Source: Brevibacterium oceani (lineage in GTDB: Bacteria > Actinomycetota > Actinomycetes > Actinomycetales > Brevibacteriaceae). Taken from it: a DNA stretch of 64,000 nucleotides. Within the stretch, counting starts at the first letter, position 1. Each line of letters opens with the position of its first letter. The stretch lies in NCBI RefSeq assembly GCF_013623835.1, contig NZ_JABKDE010000009.1, positions 62,001 through 126,000 on the forward strand, in the 5' to 3' direction. A program made the position numbers and the translations under genes. Of the stretch, positions 25,413 through 33,550 are shown piece by piece. The notes beneath the pieces are model-generated. The model did not search any database. It was given only the letters and a program-made list of their open reading frames with translations, and was not told the origin of the DNA.

Positions 25413-25784
25413 ATGGCGAATATCCACTCACAGAACATCGTCCACTGGCTCGCAACAGGAGAGCGCGGCGTCTCGTCCGAGGCTATCGTCTCGCATCTCA
25501 CCGGAGTCCCGGTGGGCGGCCGCCCAGGATCTGGCGGATATCCCTACGATCCCGCCGACTTCAACCGATGCCACAAGCTGCTTGAACGGTGCCCCCAGCT
25601 ACGTATCGAGCTTCACCGCATGGCCGAACTCGGCCCGGTGTGGGCATCGCTCGTCGAGCGCTGGGACAACATCACTCGCCTGTTCCTGGCCGAGGTGGAG
25701 CAAGGTACAGGAAGGGCGCCTCGCACATACAAGGTGATGCAGTCCCTGCGCGAGGGCGGACGAAAGCAGGAGGCCCAGGCATGA
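25413..25784 (+). CDS. Hypothetical early phage protein
   Basis: 123 aa, AAAGGCAG upstream of ATG 25413. The N-terminus (IVHWLATGERGVSSEAIVSH) resembles short phage proteins with a predicted HTH; the rest (FNRCHKLLERCP, VWASLVERWDNI) is helical with two cysteines. Family not named with confidence. Overlaps the next gene. Confidence 0.7.
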   Translation: MANIHSQNIVHWLATGERGVSSEAIVSHLTGVPVGGRPGSGGYPYDPADFNRCHKLLERCPQLRIELHRMAELGPVWASLVERWDNITRLFLAEVEQGTGRAPRTYKVMQSLREGGRKQEAQA

Positions 25785-26011
25785 TCCCGAAACTCGAAGG
25801 CCCGATCCGGCCCGGCGCCGGCATCTCGTTCGACGCACAGAACACCATGAACGGCGGATACGCCGAAGCGCCCGACGAGGCCAAGCGCAACGCATCCTTG
25901 CATGCCGTCGCCGAGGCCCGCGACTTGGACGAGCGGCGCACGTTCCTCGCCATGCTCGGGCTACTCCCACCACGACCACAGGAGGGAACACCATGCGGAT
26001 CCGGTCGGTGA
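25781..26011 (+). CDS. Hypothetical small phage protein
   Basis: 76 aa, ATGA overlap with the preceding gene and 19 bp overlap with the initiator gene. A charged C-terminal helix (AVAEARDLDERRTFLAMLGL) is the only feature. Not recognised. Confidence 0.6.
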   Translation: MIPKLEGPIRPGAGISFDAQNTMNGGYAEAPDEAKRNASLHAVAEARDLDERRTFLAMLGLLPPRPQEGTPCGSGR

Positions 26012-26886
26012 AGCCGGAGTTCTGGCGAAGCCCCGACGTGAGCGAGCTGTGCATCGAGGACCGGCTGCTGTTCATCGGACTCTGGTCGTATGTCGATGAC
26101 AACGGTGTGGGTCAGGATCGGGTGTCGACGATCTGCGCGGATCTGTTCGCCGATGACCTTTCGCGAGATCCTCGCGAGTGTCTCGCGAGGGTATCCGAAG
26201 GTCTCCGGAGGCTGTCCGAAGCGGGCCGAATCGTTCGCTACTCCGTCGAGAAACGCGACTACCTCGCCATCGACAACTGGGCGAAGCATCAGCGCATCGA
26301 CAAGCCGAACAAGGCACGCTATCCCGGCCCCACCAGCGATAACGCACAGATTCGCGAGACCCTCGCGGAATCCTCGCGAGAGACTCGCGACATCCCCGCG
26401 CCTGGAACAGGGGAACAGGGGAACAGAGGAACAGGGGAACAGTTCTCTTCGTCGCAAGTCGCAAGCGACCCGCGACCCGACGAGCCGGATCCCGAACCAC
26501 GCCCCGACGTGGATGAACTCCTCGACCTGCTCGATGCCGAGATCGAAGCCAACGGCAACCGGCCACCGAAACGCAACAAAGGAAACCGGGACGCCATGCG
26601 GCTCCTCCTCGACCGAGACAACGCCACCGAGGAGCAAGCGGCCTACGTCATCCGCTGGTCCCAACAGGACCAGTTCTGGAAGGCCAATATCCTCTCAGCC
26701 TCCAAGCTGCGCGAGAAGTTCCCGCAACTGGTCGCGAAGATCCGATCCGAAGCCGAACGACCAACGAGGCGGGACCAGCCCCGCAACTCAGCCGATGAGC
26801 GCATGGAACGCAACCGGGCCGTCATCGAGAACCTGCGCCGCATCGAAGAAGAACAAGACCGAACCATCCAAGGAGAACTGCTATGA
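25993..26886 (+). CDS. Phage replication initiator / replisome organiser (DnaD/O-like)
   Basis: 297 aa. Residues 1-110 are a winged HTH typical of phage replisome organisers (MRIRSVKPEFWRSPDVSEL, DRLLFIGLWSYVDDNGVGQD, LARVSEGLRRLSEAGRIVRY, IDNWAKHQRIDKPNK). A disordered linker with GEQGNRGTGEQ follows, then a helical C-terminal domain (residues 180-297) suited to recruiting a helicase loader. The gene itself holds iteron-like repeats (26161-26442), as lambda O holds the lambda origin. The next gene is a probable loader. Confidence 0.85.
   Translation: MRIRSVKPEFWRSPDVSELCIEDRLLFIGLWSYVDDNGVGQDRVSTICADLFADDLSRDPRECLARVSEGLRRLSEAGRIVRYSVEKRDYLAIDNWAKHQRIDKPNKARYPGPTSDNAQIRETLAESSRETRDIPAPGTGEQGNRGTGEQFSSSQVASDPRPDEPDPEPRPDVDELLDLLDAEIEANGNRPPKRNKGNRDAMRLLLDRDNATEEQAAYVIRWSQQDQFWKANILSASKLREKFPQLVAKIRSEAERPTRRDQPRNSADERMERNRAVIENLRRIEEEQDRTIQGELL
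26161..26390. repeat. 11-bp-period iterons: candidate phage origin
   Basis: TCGCGAG occurs at 26161, 26172 and 26183, exactly 11 bp apart, followed by the degenerate TCCGRAG at 26194, 26204 and 26215. A second cluster has TCGCGAG/GA/AC at 26352, 26363, 26374 and 26385, again 11 bp apart. As 11 is not a multiple of three, the spacing cannot come from a repeated peptide. The sites lie inside the initiator gene, as origins do in lambdoid phages. Confidence 0.6.
26405..26442. repeat. Five 8-bp tandem repeats next to the iterons
   Basis: GAACAG recurs at 26405, 26413, 26421, 26429 and 26437 with an 8-bp period (unit about GAACAGGG). It is purine-rich on one strand and encodes the linker GEQGNRGTGEQ. 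It may be an unwinding or primer element of the origin, or a slippage-prone tract. Confidence 0.6.
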
Positions 26887-27293
26887 GACTCAGTGAAGCC
26901 GGCGACGTCCTCACCCTCATCAGTGCCTACGACAATCGCAACTTCAACGAGGAGACCTCCGCTGCCTGGTACGACCTGCTCCACTCGTACTCGCTGGCCG
27001 AGGCCAAGCACGCGGTGAAGAAGCACTACGCCGAGTCCCGAGACTGGCTGATGCCCGCCGACGTTCTGCGCATCATCAAGACCGAACGGCGTGCGCGTCT
27101 AGCGAAGGTGGAGACCATTGCCCCGTCCCGAGCGGACATGACCAGCACGGCAGCCGAGCTCGAAACGACGAAAGCACTGTCGAAGGCGATCGCATCGGGA
27201 GAGCTCACCCCGGAGGCGTATGAGGACTATGTGCGCGGCAATACTCCCTGGGCGACCTACAGGCGGGGCCTGCGCGAGCTGAGAGCCGCATGA
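26883..27293 (+). CDS. Probable helicase loader (phage G39P-like)
   Basis: 136 aa. ATGA overlap with the initiator gene. The N-terminal half has the layout of helicase loader/inhibitor proteins: EAGDVLTLISAYDNRNF, WYDLLHSYSLAEAKHAVKKH and DWLMPADVLRIIKTERR. The C-terminal half is a helical tail (AELETTKALSKAIASG). It would deliver the host replicative helicase to the phage origin, since no phage helicase gene is visible. Confidence 0.7.
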   Translation: MRLSEAGDVLTLISAYDNRNFNEETSAAWYDLLHSYSLAEAKHAVKKHYAESRDWLMPADVLRIIKTERRARLAKVETIAPSRADMTSTAAELETTKALSKAIASGELTPEAYEDYVRGNTPWATYRRGLRELRAA

Positions 27294-27433
27294 TCCCCGC
27301 CCTGATAGCCGCCATCGTCACAGGATGCGCCACGGCGGCGATTCCAGCCGCTATCCCACACATCGAGTCGCATCTGACTCGCAAGCGCCTACAACGGGCA
27401 CACAGGACCGCAACCGAAAGGACCGAATCATGA
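27290..27433 (+). CDS. 47-aa small hydrophobic protein
   Basis: 48 codons with ATGA overlaps to both neighbours. The N-terminal half is hydrophobic (IPALIAAIVTGCATAAIPAA) and the C-terminal half basic (LTRKRLQRAHR), like a short membrane anchor with a cytosolic tail. Support comes from the overlaps only. Confidence 0.5.
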   Translation: MIPALIAAIVTGCATAAIPAAIPHIESHLTRKRLQRAHRTATERTES

Positions 27434-27585
27434 GCACCAAGGAAGAACAGCTCGCAGTCATCGCCACGATCTGCGAAGCCCTACCACGAGAGGAACTGAA
27501 CAATGACGTAGCCCGTGGGATCGCGTTCGCAGTCGGGTACATCAGCCAGGCCGGCACAGAACAGGAGGCCAACGATGAGCACTGA
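27430..27585 (+). CDS. Hypothetical 51-aa phage protein
   Basis: Overlaps the preceding gene (ATGA) and the next by 11 bp. Single helical domain (EEQLAVIATICEALPREELN). Not recognised. Confidence 0.55.
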   Translation: MSTKEEQLAVIATICEALPREELNNDVARGIAFAVGYISQAGTEQEANDEH

Positions 27586-27877
27586 ACCGTATGTGCCGAG
27601 TGAAGAGGACGTGCGAGTTGCGTACATGGATCGCCAGGACTTCATAGCGCAGATCCACGACCATGACCGGAAGAGCGATCACACGCTGTCGGTCGAATTT
27701 GGCCGTTTCATTTCGAAGATCAAAGCGGATGCACGAATAGCCGCGTGGAAAGAGGCCGCTGAGTTCATGCGGAACCAGCGATCCGATGACGTGACGGTGT
27801 TGCGTGCCGCCCACTTGGCCGCGACAACCATCTACTACCGGGCCAGCCAGATCGAGCAGGAGGAATCCGATGACTGA
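27575..27877 (+). CDS. Hypothetical 100-aa phage protein
   Basis: Ribosome site ACAGGAGG before ATG 27575. Hydrophilic, helical; the region KADARIAAWKEAAEFMRNQR resembles small helical phage proteins encoded in many actinophages. No function known. Overlaps the next gene by 8 bp. Confidence 0.6.
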   Translation: MSTEPYVPSEEDVRVAYMDRQDFIAQIHDHDRKSDHTLSVEFGRFISKIKADARIAAWKEAAEFMRNQRSDDVTVLRAAHLAATTIYYRASQIEQEESDD

Positions 27878-28298
27878 TAACCCGATCAAGGCGTGGATCG
27901 AGGAACGACGAGCAATCCACGCGGGCGGGAGAGATGTTCTCCTACGGAGTAGCTACGAACTTGAGCGTGAGAGCGGCATCGAAGAAGGCAACGACATTGA
28001 CGCAATCGTGGATGCTCACAACATGTTCCCTCGCGCCCTGGACGCATTGAACGCGGTACTCGAACTGCACAAACCGATGCCCGTCTACGAAGTGGCCGAG
28101 ATGTGCGAGAACGAGGACGAAGACCACCAGGACTCTCGGCACTGGGAAGCGGACGACGGAACGCTCATATGCGAAGACTTGCCCACCGGTGACACGAATT
28201 GCCGCTGGTGCTGCGACGAAGATGGCGATCCCATTGAGGGGCCGTGCTTCAACGTGAAAGTGATTCAGCAGGCAATCGAAGGAGCAACCAATGAGTGA
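27870..28298 (+). CDS. Hypothetical acidic, cysteine-containing phage protein
   Basis: 142 aa. Helical N-terminal half (EERRAIHAGGRDVLLRSSYE), then an acidic cysteine-containing part with NCRWCCDEDGD and a nearby C-F pair, possibly zinc-binding. Overlaps both neighbours. Not recognised. Confidence 0.6.
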   Translation: MTDNPIKAWIEERRAIHAGGRDVLLRSSYELERESGIEEGNDIDAIVDAHNMFPRALDALNAVLELHKPMPVYEVAEMCENEDEDHQDSRHWEADDGTLICEDLPTGDTNCRWCCDEDGDPIEGPCFNVKVIQQAIEGATNE

Positions 28299-28482
28299 CG
28301 TGGACAACCTGCGGGACAGGATCGCGGACATTCTGGAAGCGCTTGACGGCAGAGACTTCGGCCAAGTCGCCCAGGCAATCATCGACGAGTTCGGGCTGAC
28401 CGTGGAGGAACGCATCGACGAGCCAGGGAAGCGCGGCATCAACCCCGTGCAACGCGTCGTCGGGAAGTGGGAGAAGCAATGA
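28291..28482 (+). CDS. Hypothetical 63-aa phage protein
   Basis: Start ATG with GAAGGAGC upstream; overlaps the preceding gene by 8 bp. Mostly helical (NLRDRIADILEALDGRDFGQ). Not recognised. Confidence 0.58.
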   Translation: MSDVDNLRDRIADILEALDGRDFGQVAQAIIDEFGLTVEERIDEPGKRGINPVQRVVGKWEKQ

Positions 28483-28781
28483 GCTGGGACGACATGCACC
28501 TGCGGGACGCCGAGGCGCTGGGCGAGGCAAGGAAGCGCGATAAGGCCGATTCGGATTGGCATGCACGAGAGGCACGCCTGCTGTTCATTGATGCCGCACG
28601 CTGGCAGCGCGATCAACTCCGCACCGACGAGGCAGTCGAGAGGGTGGCGCGGGGAATCTGCCGCCGCAACTGGCCGAAAGACTTGGACTACGAGTACTAC
28701 TGGCGACGCTATGGCGACGACTTCCAATCTGATGCCCGCGCCGCGATCACCGCACTACTCGAACAGGAGCCACGACCATGA
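28479..28781 (+). CDS. Hypothetical 100-aa phage protein
   Basis: ATGA overlaps on both sides. Charged helices and an aromatic-rich stretch (DLDYEYYWRRYGDDF). Not recognised; part of the same overlapping early/middle operon. Confidence 0.58.
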   Translation: MSWDDMHLRDAEALGEARKRDKADSDWHAREARLLFIDAARWQRDQLRTDEAVERVARGICRRNWPKDLDYEYYWRRYGDDFQSDARAAITALLEQEPRP

Positions 28782-29497
28782 TCGAAGACCAGCACGAACG
28801 ACTCCGCGGCCACCGCATCCGCATGACCCTCAAGCGCGTCCCCCAAATCCTCGACGACCTCGAACCCACACCCAAACGCGGGGGAGGGGCGGGCTCGTCC
28901 GAACCGCTGCTGCCCATCAGTGAGACCGTTCTCGAGGCCGGGAGCGTCCTGCGCAATGTCCTCGCGTCATGGGCGCGGATCACGATGGAAGAGCGCCACG
29001 TCCCACGACCATCCAGGGACACCCTGCCAGCCCTGGCCGCATACCTCACGTACCACTCCGAATGGCTGGGCAAGCACGAGGCCGGCGAGGAAGCCGAGGA
29101 CGAGATCGCCGATGCCGTGGCGAACCTCGAACGCCTCACCGACCAGCCGGGCGCGAGCGTATTCGCCGGCAAGTGCCCCGAATGCGGGGGAGCGGTCTAC
29201 GCCAAGGAAGGACGGAACGCCGCAACCTGCTCGCGCAAGCCCAGCGACGACGCCGAACCCTGCGGAACCGTCATCGACGTCGCACTCGGGAGGGAGCAGC
29301 TCCTCACGCAGGCCGTGAGCATGTTCGCATCAGCTGCCGATATTGCGAGCATCCTGCCCGTGAAGGCGTCGACCGTCAGGAAGTGGGGACAACGCGGCCA
29401 CATCGGCGGATACTGCGACGTCGAAACCCGCGCCGGGAGGTGGCTCATCGGAGACGTCATGGAACGACTCAACGACACAATGACAAACGCGGCCTAA
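28778..29497 (+). CDS. Phage protein with zinc ribbon and C-terminal HTH
   Basis: 239 aa. Residues about 1-125 are helical (a domain common next to terminase genes in actinophages). Then CPECGG with a later C-S-R-K and EPCG form a probable zinc ribbon. The C-terminus (ADIASILPVKASTVRKWGQR, GRWLIGDVMERL) is an HTH. It is the last gene before the terminase and so may be a late-gene activator. That is inference. Confidence 0.7.
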   Translation: MIEDQHERLRGHRIRMTLKRVPQILDDLEPTPKRGGGAGSSEPLLPISETVLEAGSVLRNVLASWARITMEERHVPRPSRDTLPALAAYLTYHSEWLGKHEAGEEAEDEIADAVANLERLTDQPGASVFAGKCPECGGAVYAKEGRNAATCSRKPSDDAEPCGTVIDVALGREQLLTQAVSMFASAADIASILPVKASTVRKWGQRGHIGGYCDVETRAGRWLIGDVMERLNDTMTNAA

Positions 29498-29540
29498 TCC
29501 ACTCGACAATATCGGATAGCACTGTCACACTAGGAGGGAC

Positions 29541-29554
29541 GGCATAGTTATGCC
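29541..29554. repeat. Small inverted repeat before the late region
   Basis: GGCATAGTTATGCC, six-base arms around GT, lies between the early/middle operon and the terminase genes. It could be an operator for late-gene control. Confidence 0.4.
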
Positions 29555-29568
29555 ATCTTCCAGACTTC

Positions 29569-29600
29569 GAAGCCCCGAGCCAACACCGGCCCGGGGCTTC
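29569..29600 (+). terminator. Stem-loop ending the early/middle operon
   Basis: GAAGCCCCG pairs with CGGGGCTTC across a 14-nt loop. No U-run, so termination may be partial. Confidence 0.55.
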
Positions 29601-29672
29601 ACCATTGCAACGGCCCACACGGCCACATGCGTATCCGACCGGTCGGGAACCGGAGCGATACGGAGGTGAGCC

Positions 29673-30161
29673 ATGGCGAGACGTGTGTACACCGAGGATG
29701 AGAAGGCCGAGGCGGTCAGCCTCTACGAATCCGAGGGCACCTCAGCCGCGTCGAAGAAGACCGGAATCCCGAAGAACACCATCCAGGGATGGGCGCGGAA
29801 GGCGGGCGTTCGTACTGTACGAAACGAAAACGTGCGCGCTCGAGTGGATGCGGCGCAGCTCGACAACGCCGAGCGGCGTGCGAACCTCGTGAAGCGTCTC
29901 TACGGTCTCGCGGAGCAGTCCGTGGAGCTCGTGGAGAAACCCGCCGAGTATCAGACCATCATGAAGGGCGATATGGGCGTGGAACGCTCAGCGATGCCTG
30001 GCTTCATTCCTGCGCAGGACAAGCAGCGGGAGATGACCGCCATCGGCATCATGCTCGACAAGGCTGCGGTGCTTGAGAAGTTCGATAACGACAACGGTGC
30101 CGCCGAAGCCAAGGGCCTGCTCGTGTCGTTGGCCGAGCAGATCGGTGTCGGCAGTGAGTGA
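29673..30161 (+). CDS. terS: Terminase small subunit
   Basis: 162 aa. Residues 1-50 are an HTH (YTEDEKAEAVSLYESEG, TSAASKKTGIPKNTIQGWAR) that would recognise the packaging site; the remainder is a helical oligomerisation region. Directly precedes and overlaps the large subunit by 8 bp. GGAGGTGAG precedes ATG. Confidence 0.88.
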   Translation: MARRVYTEDEKAEAVSLYESEGTSAASKKTGIPKNTIQGWARKAGVRTVRNENVRARVDAAQLDNAERRANLVKRLYGLAEQSVELVEKPAEYQTIMKGDMGVERSAMPGFIPAQDKQREMTAIGIMLDKAAVLEKFDNDNGAAEAKGLLVSLAEQIGVGSE

Positions 30162-31398
30162 CGCATTCAGTGGCAAGCAGATCGCGTTCCTCAAGCAGTC
30201 ATCGGCGCGTGTGAACTTCACCGAGGGCTCCATTCGTTCGGGCAAGACCATCGTGACGCTCGTGCGCTGGCTCGTGTACATCGCGACCGCTCCGTATGGT
30301 GGCGAGCTCGTCATGGTCGGACGCACCCGTGACGCTGTGTGGCGTAACTGCATCGCACCCCTGCAGAACCCGGAGCTGTTCGGCAAGAACGCCGCGCAGG
30401 TCGTCGGGAACTACGGGGCGCCCACGGTGAAGATCCTGGGCCGCATGGTCCACGTCCTCGGCGCATCGGACGCGAAAGCCGAGAAGGTCATCCGAGGCAT
30501 GACAGTCGCCGGCTCCTACGTGGACGAGGCGACGACATTGCCGGAGGAGTTCTTCACGCAGCTGCTCGGGCGCATGTCGGTACCGAAGGCGCAGATGTTC
30601 GTCTCGACCAACCCAGACAATCCGGCGCACTATCTCAAAGCGAAGTACCTCGACCGCATCGAGCAGCTGCCCGACTGGCGGGCCTGGCACTTCACCCTCG
30701 AGGACAACCCGAGCCTGACCGAGGACTACAAGGCGTCCATCCGGTCCGAGTTCACTGGCCTCTGGTTCCGTCGCTTCATCCTCGGCGAATGGGTCGCCGC
30801 AGAGGGTGCCATCTATGACATGTGGGACAACGACACCCACATCATTCGCCACGAGGATCTGCCGCTCATGCGCCGAGTCCTCTCAGTCGGCATCGACTAC
30901 GGCACCACGAACGCCACCAGCGCCGTCGCTCTCGGCCTCGGCATAGACGGGAAGCTCTACGCCCTCGACGAATGGCGCTACGACGCCGCACAGGATCAGC
31001 GCCGGTTCACCGACGCGCAACTGTCCGCCGGAGTGCGCGGGTTCATCAACGACCTCGAAGCACCGCCCGAGTGGGTGATCGTCGACCCGGCGGCCGCATC
31101 GTTCAAAGTGCAGCTGGCCTCAGACGGGATCCTCAACGTTATGAACGGCGAAAACGATGTCCTCTACGGCATCCGCCTCACCGCCTCATTGCTCGGCTCC
31201 GGGCACCTGTACGTGTCCGACCGATGCAAGGGCATCATCAGCGAAGCACCCGGGTATTCGTGGAGTCCCGAGGCGACAGCCAAAGGTGAGGACAAGCCCA
31301 TCAAGGTCGCCGACCACTCGCTCGACGCATGGCGCTACGCCATCACGACCACTGAGACGCTGTGGCGTCCATACGTTGACACACCGATAGGAGGATGA
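30154..31398 (+). CDS. terL: Terminase large subunit (PBSX type)
   Basis: 414 aa from GTG 30154 (VSDAFSGKQIAFLKQ). Walker A-like FTEGSIRSGKT at 22-32, Walker B with acidic pair in AGSYVDEATTL, a coupling segment FVSTNPDNPAHYLK and the nuclease Asp in SVGIDYGTTNATS, with a later acidic DHSLDAWRYAI. It pumps DNA into the prohead and cuts it. The true start is a GTG overlapping terS; upstream in-frame codons belong to terS DNA. Confidence 0.95.
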   Translation: MSDAFSGKQIAFLKQSSARVNFTEGSIRSGKTIVTLVRWLVYIATAPYGGELVMVGRTRDAVWRNCIAPLQNPELFGKNAAQVVGNYGAPTVKILGRMVHVLGASDAKAEKVIRGMTVAGSYVDEATTLPEEFFTQLLGRMSVPKAQMFVSTNPDNPAHYLKAKYLDRIEQLPDWRAWHFTLEDNPSLTEDYKASIRSEFTGLWFRRFILGEWVAAEGAIYDMWDNDTHIIRHEDLPLMRRVLSVGIDYGTTNATSAVALGLGIDGKLYALDEWRYDAAQDQRRFTDAQLSAGVRGFINDLEAPPEWVIVDPAAASFKVQLASDGILNVMNGENDVLYGIRLTASLLGSGHLYVSDRCKGIISEAPGYSWSPEATAKGEDKPIKVADHSLDAWRYAITTTETLWRPYVDTPIGG

Positions 31399-31401
31399 CC
31401 G

Positions 31402-31770
31402 ATGAGTGACTGCGTGTTCTGCAGGATCGTTTCCAGCGAAGAGCCGGCAAAGGTTGTGTGGAGCACCGCCAATAGCATCGGCATCGTTCCGCTGAACCCG
31501 GTCACCGAGGGGCACGTCATCATCGTCCCGAACGTCCATGTTGCCGATGCTCTCGAAGAACCAGACGTCACCGGCACGACGATGCACGACGCCGCCTGGT
31601 ACGCGAAGTCAGAGGGCATCGGCCCGGTCAATTTCATCACCAGCGTGGGCCGCGAAGCCACACAGTCAGTGTTCCACCTGCACGTCCACGTCGTGCCGAG
31701 AGCCGAGAACGACGGCCTCGCGCTGCCGTGGTATAGCGGTAAGACCTCGAAGAAGCGGGAGGTGCACTGA
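31402..31770 (+). CDS. HIT-domain nucleotide hydrolase in the packaging module
   Basis: 122 aa. CVFC near the N-terminus (zinc cysteines), the strand GHVIIVPNVHVADAL and the signature HLHVHVVPR (HxHxH) mark a HIT protein, usually a hydrolase of dinucleoside polyphosphates or nucleoside phosphoramidates. It is placed between terL (3-bp gap) and the portal gene (1-bp overlap), so it is part of the late operon. Its role in the phage is not known. Confidence 0.9.
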   Translation: MSDCVFCRIVSSEEPAKVVWSTANSIGIVPLNPVTEGHVIIVPNVHVADALEEPDVTGTTMHDAAWYAKSEGIGPVNFITSVGREATQSVFHLHVHVVPRAENDGLALPWYSGKTSKKREVH

Positions 31771-33350
31771 TGCCACTGCCGACTATCGGTGGACACTGGC
31801 CGCCCGAAGATCAGGCCAGCATCTTTGCCAAGATGCGCGAATGGCAGGCGTGGTGGTCCGGCGACACCGACACCCTCCGCGACGTGTACACCGGGGCACA
31901 GTCCGTGCGCCCCAGCCTCGCCAAGGACGGTCTGATCGGAGCGGTCAAGCGCTTCTTCTGGGGCCGCAAGAACACCGACCCGCGCCGCCAGGAATCGCGC
32001 CTGCACATTCCCCTCGCCGGGGATATCTGCCAAGCCTCCGCGGACCTCCTGTTCTCCGAACCCATCACCGTCACCACCGACGCAGGCGACGAAGCCCAGG
32101 AACGCCTCGATGACATGCTCGACGACGGGTTCCACTCGACCATCGCCACCTCGGCGGAGATCGGCGCAGCGCTGGGCGGCACGTTCCTCCGCGTCGTGTG
32201 GGACTCGAAGATCGCGGACACGCCGTTCATCGACGTCGTGGATGCCGACTACGCCGCACCCGAGTTCCGCTGGGGCAGGCTGGTCGCGGCGACGTTCTAC
32301 TTCATCATCAAGACCGAAGGCCAGTCCGTCTACCGGCACGCCGAACGCCACGAGCTCGACGAGCAGGGCAACGGCGTGATCTTCCACGGCCTCTACCAGG
32401 GCACCGCCTCGGAACTCGGCAGGATCGTCCCACTCGCAGACGCGGACGCCACGAAGGGCATCCAGGTCGACGAGGACGGCAAGATCGACACCGGCACGCC
32501 AGGCCTCGCCGCCGTGTACGTTCCGAACGTCACCCCCTCCCGCGGCTGGCGGAAGCACCCGATCGGTCGCCACCTTGGCCGCTCCGATTTGGACGGTGTG
32601 GAGGGGCTTCTCGATTCGCTCGATGAGACCTATTCGTCATGGATGCGCGACATTCGCCTTGGCAAGGCTCGCATCCTGGCGGGCGCTACAGCCCTTGAAG
32701 ACAACGGGCCCGGGCGCGGCGCAACATTCGACCTCGACCGAGAGGTCTACGAGTCACTGAACACGACACCCGGATCAGCGAAGGACTCGAAGCTCGAGAT
32801 CGAGACCGTGCAATTCGCCATCCGCTACGCCGAGCACCAGCAGACGGCGCAGGAACTCACCCGCAACATTCTCCGCTCGGCAGGCTACAGCCCGCAGACG
32901 TTCGGAGAGCAGGGCGAGATCGCCACGACCGCGACTGAGGTCTCGGCCAGGGACAGGCGGACGACGCTGACGAAAGGCCGCAAGGAGCGGCATTGGAAGC
33001 GCAGCATCCGCCAGATTTTGCAGAAGCTCATCGACGTCGACCAGGCCCTGTTCAACGGCCCTGGCGGTACCGTGTCGGTCGAGTTCCCGGACGGTCAGCA
33101 GGACTCGCAACTGCAGCTCGCCCAGACCGCGCAGGCGCTCAGCGCGGCGCAGGCGGCATCGACGCGCACTCTCGTCCAGATGGTCCACCCGGATTGGGAT
33201 GAGGCCGCTGTGGACGAGGAAGTGGGCCGCATCAAGGACGGTTCGAGCATGTCGGACCCGGATCGCGTCGGCTACGGCGGGTTCGGGCTGTCGAATCAGT
33301 TCGAGACCGAGGGTGACGAGGAGGACGATGACGATGGACCCACTGAGTGA
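31770..33350 (+). CDS. Portal protein (SPP1 gp6-like)
   Basis: 526 aa, the usual portal length. N-terminal WQAWWSGDTDTLRDVYTG, wing region ESRLHIPLAGDICQASADLLF, then GRSDLDGVEGLLDSLDETYS and a long helical stem with TATEVSARDRRTTLTKGRK. Acidic C-terminus. It forms the dodecameric DNA channel between terminase and connector. Confidence 0.93.
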   Translation: MPLPTIGGHWPPEDQASIFAKMREWQAWWSGDTDTLRDVYTGAQSVRPSLAKDGLIGAVKRFFWGRKNTDPRRQESRLHIPLAGDICQASADLLFSEPITVTTDAGDEAQERLDDMLDDGFHSTIATSAEIGAALGGTFLRVVWDSKIADTPFIDVVDADYAAPEFRWGRLVAATFYFIIKTEGQSVYRHAERHELDEQGNGVIFHGLYQGTASELGRIVPLADADATKGIQVDEDGKIDTGTPGLAAVYVPNVTPSRGWRKHPIGRHLGRSDLDGVEGLLDSLDETYSSWMRDIRLGKARILAGATALEDNGPGRGATFDLDREVYESLNTTPGSAKDSKLEIETVQFAIRYAEHQQTAQELTRNILRSAGYSPQTFGEQGEIATTATEVSARDRRTTLTKGRKERHWKRSIRQILQKLIDVDQALFNGPGGTVSVEFPDGQQDSQLQLAQTAQALSAAQAASTRTLVQMVHPDWDEAAVDEEVGRIKDGSSMSDPDRVGYGGFGLSNQFETEGDEEDDDDGPTE

Positions 33351-33549
33351 TTCCGGTCTGGACGCCGCGATTTCGGCGTTCACGGCCCATAGCAATGCGC
33401 AGTCGTTCCTCAACCACCCGACGCGGAAGTTCGTTTGCAATGAGTGCGATGCAGAGCTTGCCGAGTTCGTGGACCTTCGGCGGCACGCCATGCGAGAAGC
33501 GATCATTGCATCGCACTATGGTGTTTCGGCTGGCACCGTAGAGTCGTAG
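33328..33549 (+). CDS. Small CxxC phage protein
   Basis: 73 aa, overlapping the portal end with GAGGAGGAC as ribosome site. FVCNECDAELAEFVDLRRHA has a CxxC and a distal His, zinc-finger-like. ATG at 33334 is an alternative. Function unknown; may be a regulator carried in the head module. Confidence 0.6.
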   Translation: MTMDPLSDSGLDAAISAFTAHSNAQSFLNHPTRKFVCNECDAELAEFVDLRRHAMREAIIASHYGVSAGTVES

Positions 33550-33550
33550 C

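Noticed and set aside
31402..31770. HIT gene as a host gene caught between prophages
   Set aside because: It overlaps the portal gene and follows terL by 3 bp in the same direction, so it belongs to the phage operon.
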